A stretch of DNA of 64,000 bases from Colius striatus (taxonomy: Eukaryota > Chordata > Aves > Coliiformes > Coliidae), in contig NC_084767.1 of assembly GCF_028858725.1 (NCBI RefSeq), positions 16,569,895 through 16,633,894 on the forward strand, read 5' to 3'. Positions 12,401-26,218 of the stretch are shown one piece after another. Both the position numbers and the translations under genes were made by a program. The notes under the pieces are model-generated. The model was not told the origin of the DNA and searched no databases. It worked only from the letters and a program-made list of their open reading frames with translations. Position 1 is the stretch's first letter. Each line of letters begins with the position of its first letter.

Positions 12401-15400
12401 GGAGAAAAGCTTCTGTCAGTCTATACAAACACTGATAGGAACGGTCATTTTTCTGGTAGAGGTTTTGTACATGATTTAAAAGAGAGATAATTTTGCACAG
12501 TATTTGCATTTTAAAAGCAAGAGGCTAAAGGTTCAGATGGTCCAGGGGATAATGCTCTCCTCTGTCATCTGTGACACCAAGAACTTGTAACATGGGGAAA
12601 ATAATATCCTGTTATTGCTACAAACACTGGGAACAGCATACCTCTGAAAGTATAACAAAATATTAACAAGCCAAACACAATTTGATTCCTAAAAGCTTCA
12701 CAAAAGTATATAAAATTAAATATAAAGAACATTTATAAACTTCTTGTCTGTACCTATTAGCAAATAATTCATATAGCTTGATATCAAATAGTGTGTTCTG
12801 GATGCTGCTATACTTTTCTCTAAGATTAAGTAGAGAACATTTTTTTATATGGACATTAAATCATTTCGGTTTTCTGACAGGAAAATGCCCCTTCAATCCT
12901 TTTTCCTCCCTTTTTTAATAAAAAATAAACAAACAGAGGTGAGGGATGTAGCCGTCCTTTCCCTGAAAGCCAACTGTGCAGACAGGAAAACCCACTGCAC
13001 CCTCTGCCGGGCACTGCAGAGAGGAGCCCCTAAGACAAGCTCTAGACAAGCTGCCTACATTATGTGTTGTCCTGTACAAGAGACAGAAATTTTTCCCAAA
13101 GATGTCTTTCCAACTGTACAGCACAGATGAAACCACAACACACCTCAAAGCAGCTCTCATTCCAGTTAGCAATAACCAGTGGTACAAACTGTGCTCTAGC
13201 TACCAGGAACAGCAAATCTGGCATCAGCCACAGCTGTGAGTGAGTAGGCAGCTGACAGGTCTGCTTCCAGAAATAATTAAAGATCTCTTAGCCTAGGTAT
13301 CAAAAGTGGCTCAGGCAACAGACTTGCAGCCACATCTAGGAGCAAATGGGGCAGATGCATCCAACTTTCTTGGTTGGAGCACGTTGGGGTCAGAAAAGCT
13401 GCCCAAGGGGTACCCAGCAGGCAGTTGAAACAGCCCAGAGCACCCTCTCCCCCTGCACCAGGTTTTGGAGATCCACAGCCCTGCTTGATCTAGACTCATC
13501 CCACAGCTCTTGGTGGCACATGGGCTACTTATGAGAGGCCATGAGGTAAAACTGAAAGGCATCATCCAGCTCCCAAGCTGAACACTCATGTCCTGAGATA
13601 AAGCCATGAGTATCTTCCATAACAAACCTTTAGTCCATGAGGTTTCCCAGAACCACAGATCTCCCCATTTAACAATACAACTGATGAAAGCCAAGTGTTA
13701 TGTCCAAGAAGGACCTTGTAAACAAGCAATGATTTCTTATGGGAACTGCAGGAGCATGTAGGCTACCTGCAGACAATTGATTGTTTCTTGAAAGGAAAAA
13801 AAACATCTTCCCTAGCCGTTGTTCCATCAAATCGACTTATCTGAGTGAGATTTTAATTAACCCTTATGCACTAACAGAAGGAAATGCTTAGCAGGAAAGT
13901 CTGTTTTCCAAGAGAAGCCATACAGGAAGGTTATCATCAAATCAAGTGATAAGATACAAGGGTAGAGAATGAACTGGGGATTTAATGGCTCAAGCAGGAG
14001 TTATTTACAAACCCTCTCCTAATGCTGCAGTACAGTTATCAAACCTGGAGTATGTGTTCAGCAGCAGGGGACTGATATCACTGGAAGGGGCATTTAGGGT
14101 ATCACAAAGCAGCTGTGAGACCTCAAATGCATCAGAAGGGACCCTAGATGTGCTCATGTCCTCAACTCTGATACTAGCCAAACAGAAGAAAAGAGTTGCT
14201 GCTGGATACTCATTGGCAGTATTTAAATTAAATGGGGTGGGAGTTTTTTAGTTTAAACTAGGATTAACTTGGGTGGCTTCAATAGTCCACTCTAGCTTCA
14301 GTGTTTATGGCTCTAACATAGGATGCCTGCTCACTCAGAGGAGCCTGGGCTCATTTCCTGGCTTGCCAGCATAACCGTCACTCCTCTCTCCATCACCCCC
14401 ACTCTGTTACATCAAACATGTCATTTCATCTCCATCTCTAGTCTCTTCACAGCTTATTCCTACATTGGTCACCTCCCACGTGCTGCCAAGCCATCAGTGC
14501 CCACTTGCAGTCTGTCAGCATTGTTCACCTCTGCTCCCAACAGCAAACTCTCCAGCCAATCCTCTTGCCCTGTCCCCTGCTTGGCTGCCTGCAGAAGAGC
14601 TCCATCACCCAACCACATTCCTTTACTGTCCCCTGGAAGTTTGCCCCTCCATGATACCTATGAATATGTAGGCAAAGCCCTTTACCTGTGGTGCTGGCCA
14701 ATGTCTCCTTGCTGCTTTCACCCTTCTGAAGATCCAGCCCACTCGCCTTGTGACTATATCTGCTTCAGTGGGCTTTCACATGCCCTAAGCATGAGGAACC
14801 AGAGTGGCATGATGAAGAACATCAGCCGTGGCCATGGAGCCAGGGCCAAACACACAAACAGGGTAACAAATACTGTGCAAACTTTCAACTCGTAGCTTTT
14901 TTCTTTGCTGAGTGAACAGGAGTTTACTGATGACTTCCCACCTTTACCAAGAGACTTGTGTTAAAAACAAACTAAAGCTCTTGAGCCAGTTCTGCCACAC
15001 AGATGGATGTATGAGCCACGAACAGCTTCAGCCAAGGCACTGACTGTGGATTCAGCTTCTTCACGGCCTGCCTTCTACTCTGGCAAAAGCAGGTACGTGC
15101 AACAGAAGTATGTAAGAGAAGTTATATTTAGACAGATATCTACATTTAGCAGTAGCAGACTTCTCTACTTTGAATGTTAATGCAAGCCAGCCTTCTTCCA
15201 TGGAAAGGCTTAGGCAGGGAGAGAGGCTTCACCATAACAAACATTTAAGCAAATAGCTAATTTTCCTGAATCAGGACCACAGACTTTCGGAGGGATTGCT
15301 TGACCTAGTCAGCAACTTTTTCCACCAACACTAAAAATACACTTGAATGAGCCATGGAAATATGATAGCTTAAACACTTAGGAGTACTTAGACTAGACAG

Positions 15401-17632
15401 TGGTTTATAATTATATGGTTTCCATTCAGAGAGCTGCCAAAGGGCCATTCCCACACAACTGTACTTCAGCGAGGGCGGTGCTCTGCCAGCCTTAAGGTAA
15501 GGGGCACAAGTAGTGCTTGCCTATCTACAGAACCAGCCTCAGCTCCTGCAGCTTTTTTAAAATCCAACAACATTTCCTCTGAAAGTGTCAAAGAAAATCT
15601 GCTGAACATCAGAGTAGCAATCACCACAACAGCTGTATCAATGACTTTTATAGTCATCTTTATGTGCTTTCATATTTGAACATCCAGTAGATTGCAGTTC
15701 TCCACACAAATAACACCGAAGGACTGAAAAGATGTGGGTAGATCATGGAGGCTGGGGTGGCTGGACTGGGGAGATTTGGTATCCTGGGCACCACAAGGTC
15801 TGGTTCAAGATTTTAGTTCAACTGCTTGAGGTCAGGTAAATGTCTCTTTTCCTTCTTCCAAATGAAAGTAAATCTGCTGGAGAACAGCTCTGGATGGCAG
15901 GAACTGCAGGAATGTGTAGATGTGCACTGAGGGAAAAGCAAAGCAGTTTTTCCATTTCTGTCCATGAATCTTTGCTAAGAGCAACCTCCAGGTCAATGTT
16001 TAATGTCAGATAAAGAGCATGTCCCCAGAGGCAGCAAGGGAATCATTCTGCCCTGCAATCACCTTCATCAGCACAGGAGCATGAGGGAGTTTGCACACAC
16101 AAAGCAGCAAAAGAAAGAAAAAAGTGTCCTGAGGAATCTGAGCAGGCAGTGGCTGCACTCACCAGTTCATCCCAGTGGGCAGATGCTGGTGAGCATCTTC
16201 ATACACACCAGCACTGGGGCTGGGCTTCCCTTAATCAGAGAAGAAGCAGTACAGGTGGTAAATATAAGCAGAGATATTTTATATCCACTTATGTAGGCAG
16301 ATATAAAGACCCAGGGAGACAAGGCTGGGCTGCTCAGCAGTACTGTAGTTGCCTGGTTTCCATCAGAGGCGGTGGCAGCTCAGCTGTTCTCACCAACCCT
16401 GGCACAGTCCAGTTCATCTCACGAACAGTGAGTCAGTGCTGTTCTTCCCTGCTTCTCAGGTGTCCAAAGTCAAGGCTGGTCTGGGACTAGGTTTTCACAG
16501 TCTTCTCCTGGTATGCCTTGGCCTGCTATGTCAAGATGAGCTCTTGCTCAATAGGGGTTTTTTCTGAAGAAGAAAAAAAAAGACATCTCAAAATGCTCCC
16601 TAACCCAGTAACAAGACAAGAGCAGAGACAAGGCTCCATATGGAGAATACACAAAGTGTGACCATTACTCTGGAACACGAGGGATATCATCGGGCCGATG
16701 CACTGTGGGTGGGTAGAAGGGACGTGGGGCTTTGCAGCCTATCCCATTGCATTCTGCCACCCTGAGGGGGACCCAGGACCTCAAAGACATTTCTTTCTGC
16801 AAGAGACAATGGGCAGTTCTGTATATAGCAAGCTGCAGGGTTCAAAGACAACAATGGACTAAATGAAAGGCTGTGTGCAGAGAACCACAAATTGCACCTT
16901 GCCTGTTCTCGGAGGGGCATCTCTGGGGAAGCACAGAGGCAGCTCTCAGGAGGCTGGGGAAGCATTGGAGAGACAAGTGCGTTCTCATGATTACACACAG
17001 CACCTTCAGTTGCTCACATTAACTAATAAAAAACCACTATGTTTCTACAGATTGAAACAAGGCTTTTTGAGGAACCACAAACTCCTTCTTTTCCAGGGGC
17101 TGAATGTTTCTAAACTATTTCCTGTGAAACTCTGCAATAAAGTCTCTCTCTGAATTACACTCATTAGTAAATTGCGTTTCATTACCATCCTTTCCCCCAG
17201 TGCCCATTACACCAGCATGATACTGCATTTCAGGAATCCATCACATGCTGACAGAAATGTTTCCTCTTGAAAAATAAGAAATAATAATTAAAAAAAAAAG
17301 GACTTTTTGGTAATAAATTAATTCCTATTTCTTTCAAGTTTTCCAAGATGTGATCACAGAAGGACAGGCAGATGAACAGCTGCCTTTTAACACCAGAACA
17401 CTCTTTACAATACTCTTTTCTTCCAATTTATATTTTATAAGCATAATTAACAGAAGTAGTAACTTGATATCCACATAGACAGCTTTTTTTACTAATTCAG
17501 GCCCCCCCTTATGCACTTGGCAGTCACTAGAAAACACAGGCAACACAATCTAGCAGAGAAGAAGTGTACTAGCAAATGGGATTACAGCTCATCACCTCCT
17601 TAGATGGCTCATGGATGGCATTTGCCATCATC

Positions 17633-17647
17633 AAAAAAAAAAAAAAA
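17633..17647 (+). repeat. Poly(A) run followed by AG-rich sequence
   Basis: Fifteen consecutive A residues, then GAGAAGAAAAAGAAG. No retroelement body is visible upstream. Confidence 0.85.
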
Positions 17648-19303
17648 GAGAAGAAAAAGAAGATGTTGATAATAGACAGTTGCAGACCTGCACCTTGGGG
17701 TTTGCTTCCCTCAATTTCACATTAGAAATTAAGCTAGAATCTTGCAAAACCTGGACATTTCCAAAACCTGACATTTAGTTAACCCAATTGCCCTCTCTTC
17801 TTCACTGCAATCTACTCACGCCCAGGGCTTTCACTCAGTTTGAATTTGAAGGTCTTTTAAGCCTATTTAGGTTGTACTAACTGGTCAATAGAAGAAAATG
17901 AGAATGCTACTGTCTGTTGGGTTTATATGTTGGATAAGCCCAGTAAAGCTAAAACCAGAGCAGCCTGTGAGATTCAGCACACCTGTGTTACCAAAAAGCT
18001 CAAAATTGAAGGGGTGGGAGGGAGAAGCAAAGAGTATTTTTATAAGTTGGTTGGGAATTTGTAGCTTTTAGAGCATTGCCAACAAACACGGTCATGCCTT
18101 GGTGCTTGGTAAAACAGAAAGGAAACTATTACAGCTATTTGCATCCCTCCATAACACTGGGGGAGAAAAAAAAAAAAGACACCTTCATGTTACTAATTGA
18201 CAGGCTGAGTGAAACACTTCCTCTGTAATGAAAATTTTATTAGATCCCAGCATGGTTACAATCTGGGAAATTGCTTTTATCGAGTTTGATGAGTTTTGGA
18301 GCTAGGATTTAATGTCATTGTCTTTTAAATTTAATCTTATTTGAATTACATTTAATTTGATTACACTGTGGTGCTTACTTGCATAGAAGTAGTTTAGCAT
18401 TTTCCTATTTATTCACCCCTTTACAAGCAAGGCATCCACCTCCTCTGGTGTTATCCCCACACACAGCACAGTGGGCATTCATAAACTACAGTGTGACCTG
18501 CAAAGCCCATTAAGATCCCGTGTTGGGCTTTTTTCCCCTCCAGACACACATGCTGCCCAGGTTCTTCAGCTAATGCTAAAGAGAATTGCCCTTCCCACAC
18601 ACTCATTTTACCTATTTCCCAGCACCATGGGAGATGAAGAAAAGCCTTGGCCTCCCTCACTTACTTCCTACCCAGTTTGCCCCATGTCCTTCGCAAAGCA
18701 GCATTCATTGCCTGCATCAAATAGGCTCTTGATCTTGCTCCCCTTGTCCTACTTTAGCTCTTTCACACACCTGCCATCAATGCAACATTCAGAAACTGCC
18801 AATTGCTGCCACTTTTCTGCAGCCATTTTTTCTGCAAAGATGAAAAACCCCACAACTTTGGCTACAGCTAAAAACAGGCAAAATGTGAAGAAATTGGTAG
18901 GTTGCATGCATTGCTTCAGTTTATGGAATGCTGGTCAGACACAGAATAACACTGTAAACCCCATGAAATGCAGCTTTCATTCCAAACAGAAATATCTGCT
19001 GTTCCTGCACAGTTCACCCAAAATCTACATTAATCCCTCTTTATCTCCCTAATCTTTACCTCTAGGTATAATGTAAAACATCAGCAAATAATTTAGTCTT
19101 TATTACATTTCACTCAACTTGTTCTGTAAAGACTTTTCAACTCAGTTGGCAAAACCAAAAGAAAGCCAAAAATGCCATGAAGGGGTGCAGGGAGCTGTGT
19201 TTCACAGACCTCTGCATTCTTCACAGACCCCACATTGCAGTCCTCCCATCATCCACACACCAGAGGCATCAAGTTTATTAAGAGACTCTGGAGAAATCAA
19301 TAA

Positions 19304-20300
19304 GAATCATAGAATTATTTGGTTGGAAAAGGTCTTTAAAACTATGACCATCAAGTCCAATGACTCATCTCACACTGCCAAGCCCACCACTAACCCAAGT
19401 CCCTCAGCACTTCAGCTACACAGCTTTTAAATATCCCCAGGGATGGGGACTCCAGCATCTCCCTGGGCAGCCTGTGCCAGTGTCTAACAACCCTCTCAGT
19501 GAAGAAGTTCTTCCTAATCTCCAATCTAAACCTCTTCTGATGCAACTTGAGGCCATTTCCTCTCGTCCTGTTGCTTGTTACTTGGGAGAAGAGGCCAATC
19601 CCACCTTGCTACAGGCTCCTTTCATATAGTTGTACAGAGAGATCAGATCTCCCCTCAGCCTCCTTTTCTCCAGGCTGAGCAGCCCCAGCTCCCTCAGATG
19701 CTTCTCATCAGAATTGTTCTCCAGACCCTCCACCAGCTTCATTGCCTGTCTCTGGACATGTTCCAGCACCTCAATGTCTGTCCTGTAGTGAGGGGTCCAA
19801 AACTGACCACAGTATTTGAGGTGCAGCCTCACCAGTGCCCAGTACAGGGGCATAATCATTTCCTTGGTCCTGCTGGCCACACAAAGGCAGGATGTCATTG
19901 GCCTTCTTGGGCACCTGAGCACACTGCTGGCTCATGTTCAGCCACTGTCAATCAAGATCCCCAGATCCTTTCCCTCCAGAAAATTTTCCAGACACTCTGC
20001 CCCAAGCTGGTAGCACTGCCTGGGGTTGTTGTGGCTCAGGTGCAGGTCCCAACAGGCCCCAACACTGAACCCTGGGGAGAACCACTGGTGACTGGCCACT
20101 GACTGGATTTAACCCCATTCACCATCATTCCCTGGGCCTGGCCAGTCCGTTTTCCACCCAACAAAGAGTATGTCCATCCAAGCTATATGTAACCCAGGAA
20201 TCCAGGTTTCCAAGAAAGCTCTTAACCCAAGATTTCCTGTGTGACACAAAAGCAGGTGCACATTTTCTGTAGTGTCTGTGGCCAAGAGTATTGATGACAG
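19304..20300 (-). mobile_element. CR1 LINE fragment, 3' part with RT remnant
   Basis: The + strand opens with the complement of the CR1 tail (AATCATAGAATTATTTGGTT) and continues through the usual 3' UTR wording into ORF2. A 114-codon - strand frame at 19922-19578 ([40 protein letters not shown]) is the C-terminal end of a CR1 reverse transcriptase. The copy is diverged and 5'-truncated. The distal part, about 20.04-20.30 kb, is looser and its end is approximate. Confidence 0.85.
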
Positions 20301-20781
20301 CACTAATTAAGGACATGAGCAGAAGTCAGCTGTTGTGGCTCATCTCTTGTTGGTCAGGAAAATACCAGAGATGCCATGAACTGGTGGCCAAGAGACCTCA
20401 CCGTTGTATTTTATGAACATCCTTGAAGTTGGTGAGTTTTTCTGTTGCATCTCATCACAGTATGTCAACTTCTACTGCACTAAACTGAGGGTGCAACTTG
20501 AAACTGAGAAAGTATCTGGCCTTCAGGATATTCATTAGCAACAGAATTAAGGCAAAAAACCCCCTCACTTTATGAGCTTCTAAGGAAATGCACAGAATTA
20601 CTTCACTTATTTGTTGCTCCTCTTTGATCCTGATGAATAGGCCTCTAACAAAATTAGCAATAAACAAAATGGATTCAAGATAATGCAATTTTATCTAGAT
20701 GGGTTTGGATGAGCCCAAGGCATGAGAAACATTGCACAGATAGCTAGGTACTGCCATCTTTTTTCCTTACATACTCTATTT

Positions 20782-20960
20782 CATAGAATCATAGAATCAC
20801 AGAATGGTAGGGTTGGAAGGGACTTCCAGAGACCATCTAGTCCAACCCCTCTGCAGAAGCAGGTCCACCTAGATCAGATCACACTGGAACAGGTCCGGGA
20901 TGGTCTTGGAGACCTCCAAGGAAGGAGACTCCACACCCTCCCTGAGCAGCCTGTGCAATA
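20782..20960 (-). mobile_element. CR1 LINE fragment, 3' end
   Basis: The fragment starts with TCATAGAATCATAGAATCAC and follows the CR1 3' UTR to CCTGAGCAGCCTGTG, where it stops. The body is 5'-truncated and well preserved, suggesting a younger copy than the one at 19.3 kb. Confidence 0.9.
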
Positions 20961-22314
20961 AACCAGGAATGTTTTTTCTGGAGAAGAAAAAATCATGCAG
21001 GGATTCAAATGGGAGAGAGGGGTGTGGGAGAGTAACAGCAGGTCTAAAACCCCTTGTGTAACAGGACTGGTATGACTGTCCTCTTCTTGCTCTTCTGCAG
21101 TGGATTGTCTAGAGCTGAAATGTCTCTCATGGTGTCCAGCAGGCCATGAATCTCACTCAGCCAGGCTTCGGAGGGGTTCAGGGGTTGGCTCTCTTTGGCT
21201 GAGGTGTTAGTCGGTCATTGTTACTGTATGAGGGACATAAGTGACACAGTTGGATGACACTCCACTGGGAGAATAGGAAAGCAGCACATGTCAAACATCC
21301 TAAAATCATCGCCTCCTTTTACCATGAAATACAACTTCTGTTAAGCAGCATCCATCAGCAGTTGATGTTTCCATCTTTGGCAAAGACGGGTTTGCATTTT
21401 GTGCAGCAGAAATGCTCTTGGTTCCGTTTTGGAGTGTGAGGACAGTCTTCACCCATCTAATGCCAGAAAAGAGAGACAACAAGAGCACAGCATCCTGACT
21501 CAGAGCCCTGGCTCAAAACCATATCTAACCCGGGCTCTCAGATTTTAATTGCACAGAGAAAGAAAATGGTCAGTGGCTCCCAGTGTCACAGGCAGAGCAG
21601 CTGAAGAGCTGAGAAGACAACTTCCAGCTCCTGGCTGTAAACCAGGGCATCACATTCCCTCCTTTCCCAGAAACAGCACTTGAGGTGGCCTTGTTCATGC
21701 TCCAGTGTTCTCTTCTTCCTCAATTTCCTGTAATTTTGCTCAGCCACAATATTATAGGGTTTATAAAATTTTCCATTCAGGCACGGTGAAGATTGTAAAC
21801 ATGTGTCTCTCCCTCTGTTAACACTAAAGGTTCAGCAGCAGCAATATGGCAATATCTGGGATGCATTAATGAAGCTGGCAAATAAAAATGGTGTGCAAGT
21901 GTCTCATTTCACAAGTCGCCTAATCAGATTTTTCCAGTATGAGGTTGGCTGTGACGTGTGGCTCAGAGCTCTGTCTGCCTGGCTGAACTTCACATGGAGC
22001 AACAGCCATGATGGGAAGGGAAGGTACTCATCTGCCCAGATACTTTTTTAAGTTCATGTGAACTCTTTTCCCTTTCTTCACTAAAGTTGTCTTGCCAGGC
22101 AGGAGTAATTACAAATTGTCCTCAACATTTGGGTTTAATATTCACAGCTTTGTTGTAAACAAAAGCAAACAAAGCCACATGGCTGCTATTGCTAAATAAG
22201 TTGGAGCCTCTGCAAAGCCAATTAGCCACGCTGGTGGCACACCTCAAGGGCTGCTGTCAGTTCTTGCTGTTGGCCTGAATCTGCAAGCAAAAGAACAGAG
22301 GCCACATAAATTTT

Positions 22315-22470
22315 CTGATTGGCTGGAAAAATTTGAATACAGCCTCTGTTGAGATGTATAAATAGAAAGCAAAGTATTTTAGACCTTTCACTTCGAAAGC
22401 AGAGCTCTCAAGGCACATGAAAATGCACTGAGTCACAGCAATCGTCCTCATGATTGCCATCTCCAGTGGT
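22315..22470 (+). pseudogene. TATA promoter plus broken signal-peptide mini-exon, LECT2-like
   Basis: CTGATTGGC at 22315 and TATAAATAG at 22357 precede an ATG at 22417. Its frame hits TGA after four codons, then continues as VTAIVLMIAISS to a phase-1 AGTG/GTGAGT donor at 22468. Architecture, length (52 versus 46 nt), donor and phase match MIM1 exon 1 on the same strand 9 kb downstream. I found no matching exons 2-4, so this may be a relic of a lost LECT2-family copy, or chance. Confidence 0.3.
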
Positions 22471-25400
22471 GAGTTAGCTGAATTTTATTAAGCATTGCTC
22501 ATTGTGACCTGCTTTGTTTTTCTTTCTCTGTGTTTCAGTGGTGGTGGTGTTTTGTTGTTGTTGCTGGTTTTTATGAAGTGCATTTGTAAGGATTTAGGAA
22601 CTTTTTTTCTCTGCCATTTTTTGCTTTTGAAAATATCCCCTCTCTCATTGTACAGAGACCTCCAAGGAAAAATCCTGTTTAGATATAATAAAGAGTTGTG
22701 GCAAAATTTGGTTGGAGTAATAATGATGATTGAATAAGAAAGACTCACAAGAGTTATATCAATTGCTAATAGCATGCATGTTTTCTTAAAAGCTTTTAAC
22801 TTAAAGATCAGCCCACTGGGCATAGTCTTCCCAGAGATGTTTCTGTGTTTAATGTCATCACCTTTGATTTCACAAAGAATACACAATTTGTTAAAATAAA
22901 TGAAGACTATCTAGAACAAAGGACTGTTTTCCTTGAGGAAGGCATTAGAGATTTCCTGCACCCTTTTCGCACCAGACCTGCAGTGCCACTGTTTCCCCTG
23001 TTTGCGTGTACTCCTGGAGCCCAACGGGGATGGTGCCTGCCAAGCTGCTCACACACGCAAATAAACCTCAAGTCTTTGCTGCTTCTTCTAAAGCATCCCA
23101 TGGGAAACCCTAGTAGTTCTGGTGAGGGGAGCAGAAGCAGGGCTGTCAGAGGCTTGTAGAAGGCACCAAGTCAGGGGTTGCCTTTCCCCAAATGTCTTCC
23201 CTCGCTCACATATTGCTAGGGGTCATAGTATCAGTGTGGATTTGACTGCAGGTGATAAGAGCAAGAGTCTGGAATAAAAATCTGAGGATGTTACCCTACT
23301 GGCTGCTATTTTGAAACACTAATCTAGAAACAATGAGAGAGAAACAATGCAATTATTAAAAGGTAAATGACAGATTGTGCTTTTGACTGGATCTCATGTT
23401 AAGGAATAGGAATGGACTTGGTGTGTCTCCCTTACCTCTATTTTTCGCAGTTACAGTGCAGTGGCTCAGGTCAGCTTCCAGGCAGAGACATCCCATAGCT
23501 CCAGCCCCACATCTGCCATGTGAATACAGTATGTCTGCCCTGGGCAATGAGAGAGGAGTGGGTCACTGCATGATGTGCCTGCCAGATTTAATTGTTCTGC
23601 ACTTTTGCTTTGAAGTCACTGCCTAAAATACCCTCAAATGTCATTGAATAATGCATAAAACAAACAAAAAAATGCTGTTTCATTGCATCTCCAAAAATCC
23701 ATAAAAGGTTAGTAAATTTCTGCTTCCCTGAAGTAAATTTCTACTTCCCACGGTTACAGCAAAGTCTAAAGGGACCTGGCTATTGATTAAACAACACAGG
23801 ATAGGAAATCCCCTTTCTAGCTTGTGGGTTTCATCTCCTATTCTTCTCTTTTCTTCTTTCGTAGCTACTGCAGCACAATGGGCAAAAATCTGCCTAGGTC
23901 AACCTGCAAATAAAATTAGAGGCTGCAACTCCCAGGGCTGAGCTAGATACAGTGACCCCAGATCCTGGCTGGATGCTAACCTGCATTGGTCCTCTTCAGA
24001 GGAGGAGGGAGAAAGCACAGGGGAGTGGACGTGGTGTGAAAGGAGGGCTCAGTGGTGTGCACACCCTTCACAGCGAAGATCAGCAAACAAACCAGGCCCT
24101 ATGGGAATGACAATGTCATCGACAGTGGAGTCCAGCTTTTGGAAGCAGGTACCAGAGCTAAGAGATGTGTGTCTTGCAAAACCCAATTGCAAAATGCTCA
24201 GATTCGTTTACAGAGCTTTAAACCGTGACAAAAATCATGAGCTGAACCCAAACTGCAGTGTGCTTGCATGTGAGCCCAAGTGAAAAGTGTAACTTTGCAA
24301 TCCAGGTTCTTTTAATGCAGGAAAATTGATTGGAAAGATCACAGCAGTTCACCTCTATTGAAAAAGTCAAAGGATGAAGCTGGTCCTTTGCACATTTTAG
24401 ACAATTAAAGGAACAGTTTCTGACTTGCTCATGCAGTTTTACCCACCCTAATCCCCTTCCCCATCCTCCTCCATATTAATTTACCTCTTACCCTATTCTC
24501 TCTTCTGGTTTATGTAGGATCATCACAGCATTTTCTGGAACTTTTTCTGCTGCTGAATCTGTTATTCTACTGTCATTTGTGTTTTGCTATTAAACATTAG
24601 GACTTTTCCAGGCTTTTAAACTGTTTCATAGGAGCCCCCTCTTCTCTCTCCCCTGTTAACAGGATTCTGCATTAAGACATTTTACATCAAACCAGTCACA
24701 TACACTGGCCCCATTAAGAAGGGAGAGGAAGTTGGCATCCTGCTGCCTACGCAAAGGATCTACCAAGGAATTACCTCCTATGTCCATATCTAGAACTGTG
24801 ACTTAATAGATCGTATTCCCAACCTGTAAACGGGTGGCTGCACATCAGGGGCAAAGTCTTCATCCCCTCAGTTGTGTATTCATTGAATTGCTTGGGCACA
24901 AGGTAGTAACTCTGGTCACTGAACCGTGAACAGTTGTTCCACTTAAAAAGTATCCATGAACAAAATACTGGTGGTTATCTGAACACAGACAGACTCAAAT
25001 GTAAGGTGTAACACATGTTTTACAGCTGTTGTGTCCTGCACATCACTGCACTGATAGAAGAAGGCTGAAGAAGGGGGCAGGGAGGAGTGGCTGGAAGGGG
25101 TGGATCTTTGGTGCCCAGCAGCATGCAGTGAGCAGTGCTGCAGCTCACTCGGCTTGGACTTTCCTGCTCTTCTTGCAGCCAAACACAAAGATTTCTTCAC
25201 TAAGCCAGAAATGGGCTTGCATATGGAAAGTCACATTATTAAAGAGCTGTTTCTCTACAGATTGCTTTGAGTGTCTGTTGTGCTGTCACAGAGTTTGGGC
25301 TGGGTTCTGGTTGTTTTAATGCAGCTGAAGAGAAACAACGTGTTTAAAGCTGAAACCCAAATCTTTCCTGGGGCTTACCACCAAGAAAACATAAAACAAC

Positions 25401-25945
25401 ATTAATGAAGTAACTCATTCTTTTTCTCCAGACTGCTGCTTCAGGATTGCCTTGGCACATCCAGGTTGCTCTTTGTCCAAGTGAGGCATTTCTTTCCATT
25501 AGTAAATCAGCTGAAGCCTTTTCCAGGACAACAAGTTCCTGTGAACAGGACAGGGCTTTTCAGGCCACGGCTACCAACAAGCTACTGGGAGTCTTAAGGG
25601 CTCAGACACTCAAATGCTGCAGGATCATGCATTTGCTGCAGGAACACGCATTTGCTGCAGCCTCAGATGAGCAGAGAAGCTGCTGTAGTGGGAGCTGTGT
25701 ATGTCCTGACAGCAGATTTGTTTTTTCTAGGAAACTACAGAAAGACATTTTCTACATTTGTGAAAAGTGCTTAACCTGCTGTGTCCCATCCACCTTCCCC
25801 AGGAATCACTTCCATTTTGCTTTGAATGAAAATTCAACATGTCCATATAAAAATAGGGAAATCTACAGGGTCAGGTAGTAACCAGACATTGAAGGCAAGT
25901 CAATACAACTGAGATGCTGTGAAAAAAACAAAATCTCTTTTCCTT

Positions 25946-26218
25946 ATCATAGAATCATAGAATGGTAGGGTGGGAAGGGACCTTTAGAGATCATCTAGTC
26001 TAACACCCCTGCAGAAGCAGGTTCACCTAGATCAGGTTGCATAGGAACATGTCCAGGTGGGTCTTGAAGACCTCCAAGGAAGGAGACTCCACAACCCCTC
26101 TGGGCAGCCTGTGCCAGGGCTCCCTCACCCTCACAGAGAAATAGGTTTTTCTTATATTTAAGTGGAACTTTTTGTGTCCCAGCTTCATGCCATTACCACT
26201 TGTCCTGTTGCTAGCTAA
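25946..26218 (-). mobile_element. CR1 LINE fragment, 3' end
   Basis: Complement of the CR1 tail (ATCATAGAATCATAGAATGG), then 3' UTR and the very end of ORF2, lost near TGTCCTGTTGCTAGC. It lies in the gene-free region upstream of MIM1. Confidence 0.9.

Larger units (their letters stand above)
1..19303. other. Gene-free stretch left of the first CR1
   Basis: Apart from the GC-rich patch near 1 kb, a (GT)n tract at 7.4 kb and a 51-bp tandem duplication at 9.4 kb, I see nothing supportable. Open frames of 100-190 codons occur (for example 4841-5377 +, 8481-9020 -, 14323-14895 +) but show no family motifs. TGFBI, the expected neighbour on this side, is not recognisable on either strand. Confidence 0.55.

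Noticed and set aside
14323-14895. 190-codon + strand open frame
   Set aside because: Ser/Pro/His-rich with no domain and a second overlapping open frame at 14465. No evidence of a gene.
18471-19052. 193-codon + strand open frame
   Set aside because: No recognisable motif, a composition like translated non-coding DNA, and no splice or promoter context. Treated as chance.
19575-20102. 175-codon + strand frame
   Set aside because: It is the antisense shadow of the CR1 reverse-transcriptase remnant.
22538-22600. Strong pyrimidine tract and CAG after the 22.4 kb mini-exon
   Set aside because: Splicing from 22468 would leave a 70-bp intron and a short Val/Cys run ending in a stop, with no LECT2 resemblance.
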